Part shown: one piece after another, positions 34,533-44,826 of the stretch
How positions within the stretch are numbered: position 1 is the stretch's first letter
Layout of the letters: each line of letters begins with the position of its first letter
DNA from: Epiperipatus broadwayi
Taxonomy: Eukaryota > Onychophora > Udeonychophora > Euonychophora > Peripatidae
DNA: 64,000 nt
Assembly: GCA_028023455.1 (NCBI GenBank)
Contig: JAQFVV010000036.1
Span: 5,577,576-5,641,575 of the forward strand
Direction of reading: 5' to 3'
The notes under the pieces: model-generated
Told to the model about the DNA's origin: nothing
The model's database searches: none
Seen by the model: the letters and a program-made list of their open reading frames with translations, nothing else
Position numbers and translations under genes: made by a program

Positions 34533-36673
34533 AACATCAGGGTACCAGCATGACTGGATACCACATGCTTGAAAAAATTAAACTACACTTTGAAAATAAA
34601 TTAAAAAAACACAATTCATCAGTAGATCATGATTGGACAAGACATTCATCCAGTGATGATCATTTGATCACAGTCCAAGATATTAAAAACAAACTATGCT
34701 CCCTTCCAGACAGCATCCATCCTGGAATGCATGGGATACCTAAATTTCTCCTCTCCCACTTAAGCAATTTTACTGTCCCAATCATCATGTTAATGATTGA
34801 CCATCTTGCGCAAAAGCAAAGGTTCATTAAAAATTTATATCCAGTTGCATTGGTGCCATTTATCAAAAAGAGCAAAGACCCTACTGATATAAACAACATA
34901 AGACCCATATCCATGTCTCCACTCTTAATAAAGATTATAGAGGGTGTCATTAAGGATAAGATACAACATAAAATCCTGAGTCATATCATGCCCTCTCAGT
35001 ATGCCAAAAAAGGCTCATCAGCACTCACGGCGATTGGTGAAACCAAAATACTCTTGGATTACATCAGAACCAACAGAAAATCCAAGCCCATTGCCATACA
35101 ACTTGACATATCTGAGGCATTTGACTCAGTCAATATCAGCACATTGCTGAATATTTTGGAGGGCCTTGGTGTTCCCTCCCAGATAATTCAGATACTGGAC
35201 AATTTACTACACAATAGGGAAATTCACATATCACTCAATGGAGTATATACAAACAGTTTTACTCCGAATACTTCAATCCCACAAGGATCTCCACTCAGTG
35301 CTCTCCTGTTTGCCTGTTACATCAATCCACTTCTTAAAGACATTGAAGATAACCTACCTGGAGTATATATACCCAGACTCAAAAGAGCGATCAAGGCAGT
35401 TGCTTACATGGATGATGTCTTGATCATTCTGCCAACTCAGAAATATCTAAACACACTATATGAAATATTGGACAAATATACCAATCTATCAGACCTAAAA
35501 ATAAATACAGGAAAATCCACAGCTTGGTCTATCCTACCTGGAAAAAAAATCAAATCGCGCTTCCAAGCTGAACCACAGAAATTTCTGGGATTTAATATTT
35601 CAAAATCGCAATCAGCAATGTCTAAAGAACTTCAAGCAAAAATCCTCCAGTCCACAGACCAGATCACTAAGACCCTCTCAAAGGTATACCTTTCGCTCTA
35701 TGGTAAGGTTTCACTGCTAAATATAAAGATTTACAGCAAAATTGCATACTACCTGCCAATGATGAATGCAAATAAAACATTCATCAAGAAAATTGAGCAA
35801 TATTGCTCAAGATTACTATGGTAAGGGCAAACTGTTTCCATCAGCATGAGAAACATGCAGGAAAACAAAAGATTAAATGGAATGTCTCTACATTCCATCA
35901 CTTCAATAAACTATCAGAAATCACACACTCTGATATATAATCTAGTCCAAAAGTATGGCCATGACCAGATCACCAAATCCATAATTCCTAACGACACCCC
36001 ACCCCCCAAAAAATTAAGCTGGCTTGACCACCTAATCCTGTCAACAATGCAACAAAATACAAATGCCCATAACAACTATCAAAGCAAGATCAAGCTGTGG
36101 GATGCCCATCGCATCCTTAAACAAAATAATCAAATCTCTTCTACAAGATTAGGAATAACTAATCACAAGCTGATTATCCTATTCAAGTATTGGTCTCTAG
36201 AACCAAAATACTTAGATTACTTACTTAAAATTAATCTGGATGCCATGCCGGTCAACTGGTTCCTCAGATATAAAAGATCTATCACCAAAGTCCAATCAAT
36301 TTGCCACAGCTGTGGCAGGGATGAGGAAACATTTGACCACATAATTAAAACATGCATGGGTCTAGGTAATATTAAAACAATAATATTTAACAATTCAAAG
36401 ATAGATTACTACAAAATACTTAATATAAAAAAATGCATTCGTGGAAGAGATATTCCTACAATCAGGCTGTCAATTTTCATCACCTATGCCATTTGGATTG
36501 TAAGGTGCAAGGCACAATACCAACATCCCAAGCCAGATGAAAACTCATTATTTATTCAGAGCATAGAGAAAATTAAACAAAGAGACAAAACTCTTGCCAC
36601 AACATTCATTTTTCAAGAGGCATGGAAGCTATATCAGACTTCTAATAAAGTTAACAAAGAACTTAACCACTAA
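34533..36673 (+). pseudogene. LINE ORF2 RT plus zinc-binding domain, one nonsense codon
   Basis: A single frame interrupted only by TAA at 35822-35824 (SRLLW stop GQTVSIS). Before it: RT blocks NNIRPISMSPLLIKIIEG, SQYAKKGSS, AIQLDISEAFDSVN, TSIPQGSPLSALLF, VAYMDDVLIILPT (YMDD where most LINEs have F/YADD), QKFLGFNIS. After it: VNWFLRYKRSITKVQ then ICHSCGRDEETFDHIIKTC, a C-x2-C-x7-H-x4-C zinc motif of L1/Tx1-type ORF2 proteins, and SIFITYAIWIVRCK to the end. The endonuclease is missing by 5' truncation. The stop separates RT from the zinc domain, so the protein as encoded would end after the RT. Confidence 0.85.
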
Positions 36674-36797
36674 ATACCTATCCCTGTTTAACTCAATAAT
36701 GTTAGTTCCATAACTCATCTAATATTGTAATTGTTCATTATCCATATTCGTAATATATCATCACCCATATTAATTAGTTTAATAAATGTTTTTGAGA
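34533..36797 (+). mobile_element. 5'-truncated L1/Tx1-like LINE between 113-bp repeats
   Basis: The 2,265-bp insert starts inside the region just before the RT domain and ends AATAAATGTTTTTGAG, with a polyadenylation-type AATAAA but no A-tail. The surrounding direct repeats are best read as a very long target-site duplication from staggered nicking; one mismatch in 113 indicates a fairly recent insertion. Confidence 0.8.
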
Positions 36798-36910
36798 AAT
36801 AAAAGATCCCTTGATGGAGTATATTAATGTTGATATGTAAATGCATAAAATAAATTTTATTAGCAGATTATTCACCATAATTATTACGAGTTTGCGTCTT
36901 TTTTTAATTA
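36798..36910. repeat. 113-bp direct repeat, right copy (target duplication)
   Basis: Partner of 34420-34532; it is followed by ACAGC and an A-run/G-run, whereas the left copy is followed by the LINE. Confidence 0.9.
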
Positions 36911-37339
36911 CAGCAAAGAAAAAAAAAAGGGGGGGGGGGCAATGTTATCAAATGCTTTTCTAGAAAGTAAATAAATTAAAAATAAAATTATTCATTTTTA
37001 CCTTTACTTATTATAATTTTATATAGTGATAATGGTAATAGGTTTACATTATAACTTCTATTTTTGCTTAAATAGCAGAAGTAATCGGTAGATAAGAACA
37101 TTCTAACGTGCAAGTATCCATTTGAATAAAATTATGGTGCTTGTTTACATTATAAAGTAAAGCCAAGAAAAGTTTTTTAATCAAAATCTAATACTTTTGT
37201 TTCAATATTATTTTCATTATTATGGAAAGCATTTTTAATGTTAAATATACATTTTATTTATATAACCCAATTAAATACACATACGACACATACATAGGTT
37301 AATAGAGCAGACACAACAAAATATCAACAACAAAATGGT

Positions 37340-38060
37340 CCTTGAAATAAATACACAGCTCCTAAAAAAATATAAAAATTGGTACCTGGAGCCTAAATTC
37401 TTCGACTTCATAGTCAAAGTAAATATGAATGTCTTGCCTAGGTAAGACAAATAATGATAAATAACTACTGTCAGAAAGACACAACATTGATAAAAATTCT
37501 CCAGGTATACAAAAAAATGCAATCTCAACAATAAGGACATCGATATTTAGCTTGTATGCATATTGGTACACCAGATGTAAATTCAATTTCGACTACAATG
37601 CAAAATAAAACCTCAACACATTCCACCACAAGCTAGAAAAAATAAAAGAAAGGGATAACATGCTAGCACCACCAGATATTTTTGCTGCAACTTGGTCACT
37701 ATTTAAACTAAAATCAGCACTGTAATTGAAAAACAGGAAAAGAGATACAGAATAACACAGCTAAAAAATAAAAAAAGAACACAATACACCAAAACTGGCA
37801 AGACCCACATGACAGGGTCCATCAACATAATGTATATATATAAAAAAAATTAGGCAAGCTAAATTCAGGCAACTTTCGATGCCTTAAGAGTAGCAAAAAC
37901 ACAACATAAAGAACTCAAGAGAAAGCTTTTTCTCTCCTATATATCTGTAAACAATATTATGCCTATCAGAACTGTTTAGACACAGGAACAGACTTATGCT
38001 TACTGTGCAAGCCCAATCTCACCGATGTAATCATTGTTTTTTTAATCAATAAAGTATGCT
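37340..38060 (+). pseudogene. older relative of the 34.5-36.8 kb LINE, C-terminal part
   Basis: TQLLKKYKNWYLEPKFFDF and IVKVNMNVLP correspond to LFKYWSLEPKYLDYLLKIN of the intact-frame copy; after frameshifts, RTSIFSLYAYWYTRCK and LEKIKERDNMLAPPDIFAAT correspond to its end. A second zinc-motif-like stretch (GTDLCLLCKPNLTDVI) appears near 37980-38040, so two fragments may be joined. Minus-strand frames over this interval are shadows. Confidence 0.6.
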
Positions 38061-38595
38061 TTGAAACATAATTGCAAGGATTTAAACTGAAGTGGTGTGA
38101 AACATGAAATTTCTTTGATATAGTTCTAGATAAAGTAAAAAGATAAGCTTTTATTTTTTACTGCAAATAAATTTATGGTTTTTATTACTTTTTTTAAGTT
38201 ATATTTAAATATATTTTTAATCATAATTAATAAAAGTAAAAAATGGTTTTCATTTTGTCACAAACTCTACTCAAATTGAAAGTCTTATATAGATATAAAA
38301 CAATAAATCATGTTAGTGAATCTTGATTTGACAATATTAAATTTTGTAGGAAAAAATTAAGTTGTTGAATATTGATTAAATGTGTGTGTGCGCGCGTGTG
38401 TGTACTGTGTGTTTATATGGTTCTACTATTCTCTGTTTTATAAATAAAAATTAAATTGTATTAAAAAGTTTATTTTATTTTTTTAGATCTAACAAGAAAA
38501 CATAATATAATCATGCCATTAATACCGTGAATATGATAGTCTAAAATAGTGAAAGTTATATAAAATAAATAGATTGAATTGGAAGTTATATATAT
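38061..38595. other. AT-rich stretch with a GT/GC run
   Basis: Contains GTGTGTGTGCGCGCGTGTGTG near 38382; no coding feature recognised. Confidence 0.4.
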
Positions 38596-38735
38596 CATCA
38601 TCATCATTGTCAACCATTATCAATCTATGGGAACATGAAGATCTCTCCATGTTCAATCCATCTTTTCTGATCTCTAGTCTCTCTTTTCGACATCACACCT
38701 GCACAATTTTTTATTCCACCCATCTATCTCACATA
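38596..38735 (-). repeat. 3'-end fragment of the RTE LINE
   Basis: Matches the end of the element at 1070-1250: minus-strand GAGATCAGAAAAGATGGATT and TAGATTGATAATGGTTGACA, then ATGATGATGATG. Only ~140 bp remain. Confidence 0.75.
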
Positions 38736-38796
38736 TATATATATATATATAACTGAGAAAAAATTATATATGTGAATATATTGTAAAATGATTTTT

Positions 38797-38880
38797 ATGG
38801 TGCAGAGGTAATGCATATTAGGTGAATGTTTGCTGTCTATCATGCTTACGTTCTAAGGTTCAAATCTGGGGGGGGGGGAT
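38797..38880 (+). repeat. tRNA-like segment with A and B boxes
   Basis: TGGTGCAGAGGTAATGCA is a good A-box; about 55 bases later AAGGTTCAAATCTGG is a good B-box, then a G-run. The anticodon arm is not foldable to a standard tRNA, so a SINE head or tRNA pseudogene is likely. Confidence 0.45.
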
Positions 38881-40462
38881 AAATAAAATTATTTTGAAGA
38901 GGTTTAGAAATTTTTAGGCATTTGGTTCATAGACAGCGTAGCTAACAATCCAACAGAGGTTGGTAAATGATATCCAAATATTGGCTTATTTATAGGGCAA
39001 AAATAAAAATTGGGGAAATATTTAAATTCACACCAACCACTAATTGGAAAACTTGGTATATATGTCTGTCGGTGCTCCCATTTCTTTCACTATACTTTAT
39101 GAAAAACTTTTGAAGAAGAAATTGCTCTGTAATGAGTTATTTATTTCGAAAACTGTTTTATTATATATATTGTAAACAAAGATTAATGGGATATTTATTT
39201 TAGAACTTTATAAGGTAAATAAAAGGTTATATACAAGTGACATTGAGACAAACAGTTGCGACTAAAATTTCAGTTTAAAATAAGAAGTGAAATAATTTTG
39301 AACTCGAGATAATAAAAAAATTTAAAAAAATACTTCCTTCAATAGCTTTAGGCTACTCGTAACATTTATCAGAACATGTAGACATTTTCGAAAAAGAGAA
39401 ATAGAACAAAAAGTCTTTAAAAATATATTTCTTATCAAGCAAAAAAAAAAAAAAACTTTAATAATAGTAATAATTAAAAATGTTTTTAGATTTAATTACT
39501 ATAATTTAGTTTTAATTAGAATTAAAATATTTAAATTATTTAGTGTTGGATAATTATTAAAAATATTTGTGCTTTTTTTTACTTACAAGAAACTTTATAA
39601 ACGTTTATAGTCCTGCATAATTGTAAGTTAATGCATTATAAATAAAATTGAACTGAAATATTAAATTAAATAGATAATGACAAATCTGATTTTAAGAACG
39701 TAAATCTGATTTTAAGAACGTAACACCTCTCTTCATCAGTAGAAAAGATAATATCGTAGTTATTGCTTGTTTTTAAAACAGTAAATTGATATTCTTCTTT
39801 TTTTTTCTCTGTGATGAAAATTTATTCATCAAAAAAAAAGAAACAGATACAAATATAGTTAGAAAAAGGTTTACAAGGGAGTGATTATTTGCTAAATTGA
39901 AATTTCAGAAGCAACATGGTAAGAGGGGGGGATACATGTGAAAATGAAATGGGAAGTGGAAAGGGAAAACAGTGTGTAGTCCAGGCCTGTCCGAGATGCA
40001 TGTTTTCATTGGGCAATCACTGCATGGGTCACAAACTTTGAATGATTGAGTCCTATGACAGAGGCTGAGAGGATGGGAGTTGGAGGATAGCCCAAGTGTC
40101 TGTGAAGACTGAGGGTGGGGCTAGTTCTAAACAATTCACATCAACTTGGAACTTTATTTTTTTAACCGACTATGTATAGTTACTCATATATTAATCTGTA
40201 CAAATAACCAATAGAGTACTCTAGATATCACCTATATGAAAAAACAATCTTAGACTTTTTTTAAGACCAGAAAATTTTCCATTGTTCATTCACATCAGAT
40301 TCTTTCTGGAATAGCAGACTAATATGCTAAACACCATTCCACAATACCCTTCCAAAATATGACCTGGTTCTAATAGGTGCAAATAAAAACCTATCAATGC
40401 TACAATTTTGGTCAGATTAGTCGATTTTAAATTAAGTTCTTAATTGCTGAGGTTGCATCTAT
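38881..40462. other. AT-rich stretch, no recognisable genes
   Basis: A 20-bp tandem duplication (AATCTGATTTTAAGAACGTA) lies at ~39683-39722. The interval 39950-40140 is noticeably richer in G+C but shows no exon with splice sites. Confidence 0.4.
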
Positions 40463-40595
40463 TTGTCTATCTAAAATTTCTTTTATGTGTCATAGCATCA
40501 GCCGGGAAGTGAACCCACTAACCCAGGACAACTGCTTGTAAAGCAGCTGTCACTGACCTCTCGACTACCAATGCTTGACTTGTCTATCTAAAATT
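40463..40595 (-). mobile_element. SINE-D, 101 bp, with 16-bp target duplication
   Basis: Flanked by TTGTCTATCTAAAATT at 40463-40478 and 40580-40595. The minus-strand insert starts AAGTCAAGCATTGGTAGTCG and folds like a tRNA: AGCATT pairs with GATGCT, CTGC/GCAG closes a 7-nt loop TTTACAA (UAC in anticodon position), and GTGGGTTCACTTCCC is the T arm. A long variable arm separates them. The tail is ATGACACATAAAAG. Confidence 0.8.
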
Positions 40596-40978
40596 AATAT
40601 AACTAATGACACAAATCACACATTATAACCTATTTTTCTCTAAAATTTTATTTCTCAAATTTATGATTAATCTTATTTTTTAAAAAGTATAATGTTAAAA
40701 TATTTCAATGAGTGTAGAAAAACATTATATGGATTCAGTCAACACTGGCTAAATCATTATTATTTTTTATTCTAAACATCATAATTAATTTGTTGACTCC
40801 CAATACAAGTTTTTGTAAATTTGCAAAAATTTTAAGCCCCATATTGATTTCATTCTATCAGTTCTATTAAAAAAGGAGAGATATTAATGACTATAGTTGA
40901 ATATTACTTACATATGTGGTGCAACTTAATTAAAAATTTGAGAACTCACTGATTTTAATGATTAATAGAGTGATATTA

Positions 40979-41585
40979 AAACAAGCAAAACTCTCCATAC
41001 AGTAGTGACACTCAGTGCAAGCCAGAGTAATCAATGGATGCCAGAAAGCTTGTGCATAAAATCCTTATCTATTGCCTACTCATCCAATAGCCGCAGACTA
41101 GTTTCTGGCTTGTGGCCTTCATTAGTGAGGAGCCTTGGATCTGAGATCACTGCATCTAGATCTTAGGATCTAATGCAACCCTCCAGCAGCCACCCTTTAT
41201 CTCTACTTAACTACAAAACTATGAGAATGAAATTGAAAACACAATAATATTTTCAATTGAAGCTCATTAGCTTATATAGTCATATAGGTTTGAACTCAGT
41301 TCAGCACCCATATATTTTGGCATCTTTGGTTCTTTAATAACCATATCCACCACTATTCTGCTAGGCAGGATTGGTATTAAACCATCAAACATAATATGAT
41401 TACTTTTTCTTATGCTTGCTCATAACTGTTATTACATTAGGCAAAACTCTCCATACAGTAGTGCAACTCAGCGCAAGCCAGAGCAATCAATGGATGCCAG
41501 AAGGCTTGTGCATAAAATGTGTTTTAATAACAGTTATGAGCAAGCATAAGAAATGGTAATCATGTGATGTTTGGTGGTTTAATAC
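40979..41585. repeat. SINE-B, long form, with 10-bp target duplication
   Basis: AGTGATATTA flanks the insert (40969-40978, 41586-41595). Left head GCAAAACTCTCCATACAGTA is repeated directly at ~41443. An internal inverted pair lies at 41375-41438 and 41523-41580 (CTTATGCTTGCTCATAACTG and complement). A minus-strand tRNA-like segment has GAGTTCAAACC in B-box position near 41292. Ends with the family tail CATGTGATGTTTGG. Confidence 0.65.
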
Positions 41586-41595
41586 AGTGATATTA

Positions 41596-42060
41596 TGAAT
41601 TAATTTTATTTATTTATGACTCAACAAAACATAGTAATGATATTAAAGATAATAAGATAAAATACAATAGTTTATCTGGATCCAATAAATTTGTCACAAT
41701 ATTTTTCATGGATATTTAAAATTGGGGATAATATCAAACTTTATATAATATGCATGTTAAATATACAGATCTATGATACCATTAACTGTACAAAATATAT
41801 ACATTAAGACAACATTAAAAATTAATTAACAACAGAATTAAATAATAAAGAGACAATACAATAATAAATTTTAAAAAAGAGCAACCATATGAATGACTAA
41901 AAAACATGTTGTGTGTGCAAGAAAAGGCTAACTCACAGATGATTCATGATAACATTTAGATGGGAGATAGCAAAAAAATTTTATAAATTCATATTTACAA
42001 ATTATTATTATTATTTAATATACTTTTTAAACTCTATCCAATTGAAATCAACTATAAATG
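41596..42060. other. AT-rich spacer
   Basis: No feature recognised between the SINE-B and SINE-A insertions. Confidence 0.35.
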
Positions 42061-42819
42061 TTAAGATTACAGTTGTATTGTTATATTGGATTATTACCAT
42101 CATCTAATATGTGTGTTGAATGTCTTTGGAAAAGTTTAATTTTATTTAAATACTCCAAATACATTCAACTATTAGTAATATCATAGCAAACAGGTTAGTA
42201 TATGCACCAACTGTTAGTAATATCACAGCAAACAGGCTAGTATATGCACCAGCTGTTAGTAACATCATAGCAAACAGGTTAGTATATGCACCAACTGTTA
42301 GTAATATCACAGCAAACAGATTAGTATATGCACAACATTTTGAGATGTATTTTTCTCCCCTCTTCTTCAGGTGTTGCTGGTCTGATCAGTGACAGTATGA
42401 GCATGGGATTCGAACCTGGATCCTTAGATTCTTGATTATTGAATTTTAAGGTAACCCTCTAACCAACTGACTGTTACCTTAAAATTCAATAATCAAGAAT
42501 CTAAGGACCCAGGTTCGAATCCCATGCTAGTACTGTCACTGGTCAGGCCAGCAATGCCTGAAAAAGAGGGGAAAAAAATACCTCTCAAAATGTTGTGCAT
42601 ATACTAACCTGTTTGCTGTGATATTACTAACAGTTGGTGCATATACTAACCTGTTTGCTGTGATATTACTAACAGTTGAATGTATTTGGAATATTTAAAT
42701 AAAATTAAACTTTTCTAAAGACATCCAACACACATATTAGATGATGGAAATAGTCCAATATAAAAATACAGCTAAAACACCATCATCACAAATCTTCAGA
42801 AAAACATTAAGATTACAGT
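42061..42819. mobile_element. SINE-A palindromic copy with 13-bp target duplication
   Basis: TTAAGATTACAGT flanks the insert (42061-42073, 42807-42819). Arms: left 42074-42455 and right 42473-42760, meeting at a ~17-nt centre. The left arm (minus strand) holds a tRNA-like head with TCAGTTGGTTAGAGG and CAGGTTCGAATCCCATG; the right arm repeats the B-box half. The right end continues ~37 bp beyond the mirrored part (AACACCATCATCACAAATC then TTCAG), so the element is asymmetric. Confidence 0.85.
42164..42335. repeat. 42-bp tandem repeat, four units, in one arm of SINE-A
   Basis: The unit ACTGTTAGTAATATCACAGC + AAACAGGTTAGTATATGCAC + CA occurs four times in the left arm but only twice in the right arm (42590-42680). 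Array length therefore changed after, or during, formation of the palindrome. Confidence 0.85.
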
Positions 42820-43082
42820 GTTTATTTATATATTTTTTTAAAAATGTAATAATTTTGATTGCCTGAATATAAACTGTAAAGTATATTACTTATCAGATTT
42901 CACTTTATATTTGATGCAAAACACAAACTTTTATAAAATGAGATGCATTTTTAATTCAAATGTTTGACTAATTAAAAGTTTTATTTTTTATTGAGGTCAG
43001 TTAACTTTAAATAAGTTTTGTAAGGAACATGTTGTTTTCTTTAATTATTAAAAATTCTCTAAATAGCTTAGGAAAAATTTAT

Positions 43083-43178
43083 TTTAAATATAAATAAAAG
43101 AATTGAGGGCCAAGTCAGACAACATTGATGTTTAAATATAAATAAAAGAATTGAGGGCCAAGTCAGACAACATTGATG
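43083..43178. repeat. perfect 48-bp tandem duplication
   Basis: The block containing AGAATTGAGGGCCAAGTCAG occurs twice in direct tandem without a difference. No known element; likely replication slippage. Confidence 0.9.
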
Positions 43179-43394
43179 TTTGAGACAATCTGTTTATTTA
43201 CATTTTATTTTAGGTTAGATTTCTTTTAAACATGAATACATAAACAAGAGCTAAGTCAGTTAGCTTTAATGCCTGAGCCAATTTTTTTAAAATTATTAAC
43301 ATAGATATTAGTGGGAAAGATTAGTGTATCTACCTACTATATCTACAAACTGGGGTTCAAATTGAACCCAAATAAAATTTCCAAAAGATTTCGG

Positions 43395-43705
43395 ATTTTA
43401 TTGAGCATTCCATCATCAGATTTTCAATGAAATGGACAGGTGAAGAGTTGTGGGATGGAGGGAACTGAAGCCTGTCCATTAAAGTATGAAGATTGGCTAT
43501 CATAATATAACCTGAGCATTGATTGTATATACATGTGGAGATGATAATCTGGACCAACTGATGGGTGCTGGTTTAGCATGAAATACGTATATTGGTTATT
43601 GTTTATTTTTTAGATATGTGTGTGATCAAGTATGTCAGCAGTGTGAGGTAGTGTGGATAGTTGAGGGTCATGTGAAAGTCTGAGTTCAAATCCCCTATAT
43701 ATTAC
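43395..43705 (+). repeat. SINE-C copy
   Basis: Family blocks in order: CATTCCATCATCAGATTTTC, GATGATAATCTGGACCAACT, GTGTGGATAGTTGAGGGTC, and B-box GAGTTCAAATCCCC at 43682. Confidence 0.75.
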
Positions 43706-44044
43706 ATATTAAAGGGCAAGTATGAAAAAAACTGTACTGTAGAAAAAAATTCATATATTAATAGATATTGTGTGTTGTCATTGTAAATATTTTTTTTAAT
43801 TTCACTTTAGAAAATCCACATTCATCTGCTGTAGTTACAGTTATGATAATAGAATTTTGGGAGCCTTAATAATGTTTAATGATTTGCATTCAAAATCAGT
43901 TTCACATACAATATCAACTTCCAGTACATGAATTTGGATTTTCAATCATTTACTTTCTTTTGTTTCAATTAGCAGGGGATAAAACATAGCCCGCTTTTGT
44001 AATTTGTAATAAATAAATGTGAAGTTGCTAATAATCATTAGAAA

Positions 44045-44330
44045 TATAGGGGGTTTGAACTGAGACTTTCAAGCAATCTTCAATTATCCACACTATCTCA
44101 TACTACTGATACATATGACCACACACATGTAGAAAAAATAAATATATGGTAGATGATAATATGGACCAATTGATGAGTGCTAGTTTGGCATGAAATACGT
44201 ATATTGGTTATTATTTATCTTTTCTACACGGTTATGTGTATCAGTAGTATGAGATAGTGTGAATAGTTGAAGGTTGCTTGAAATTACGAGTTCAAATCCC
44301 CTATATTTATAGTTAAGTTCTAAGTATAAG
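44045..44330. repeat. SINE-C palindromic copy
   Basis: GGGTTTGAACTGAGACTTTC, TATCCACACTATCTCATACT and CACATGTAGAAAAAATAAAT in the left arm mirror ATTTATCTTTTCTACAC, AGTATGAGATAGTGTGAATA and GAGTTCAAATCCCC in the right arm. The ~60-bp centre is the TGGACCAATTGATGAGTGCT block in one orientation. Confidence 0.8.
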
Positions 44331-44561
44331 AATGCCTACATTTCAAATCTTAATTATCATTAGATAGATTTTTTCCCACTCTAAAGTACAAAGACAATAA
44401 AAGGAATGTTGTCCTATGCAGCTTGGAAAAAAATCACCCAGAAGCTATAAACTTTTGTCTCAATAAAAAATGTTAACTATTAATCCACAATGAAAGCTTA
44501 AGAGAGAATAAAAAATCGTTTAGAGAAGTGAATGGTTTTTAAATACTAGAGTACTAAAGCT

Positions 44562-44826
44562 GCAACATGGAACATGTATTAGACCTTTATGTGCCTGTTC
44601 ACATTCATATCAATCACTGCTTGTGATGAGACCAAAATAATGTGTACACAGATCTTTCTGGTGCAAAAAAACAAAATGTGTACACGGATCTTTCTTGCAC
44701 CAAAAAACAAAATGTATACATGGATCATTCTTGTGAAAAAAAACATATACACAAATCTTTTTTGTGCAAAAAAAAAACCTGTGGAATGTCAACAGCCACA
44801 GTAGGTCTAATACATGCTCCATGTTG
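44562..44826. repeat. foldback with 36-bp tandem repeats in its loop
   Basis: Arms GCAACATGGAACATGTATTA and the complement TAATACATGCTCCATGTTGC enclose four ~36-bp units (TGTGTACACAGATCTTTCTG starting at 44641, 44677, 44713 and ~44746, each ending in an A-run). The four overlapping open frames are translations of the repeat and have no recognised product. Confidence 0.75.

Noticed and set aside
34660-34950. Minus-strand 96-codon frame
   Set aside because: Shadow of the LINE reverse transcriptase on the opposite strand.
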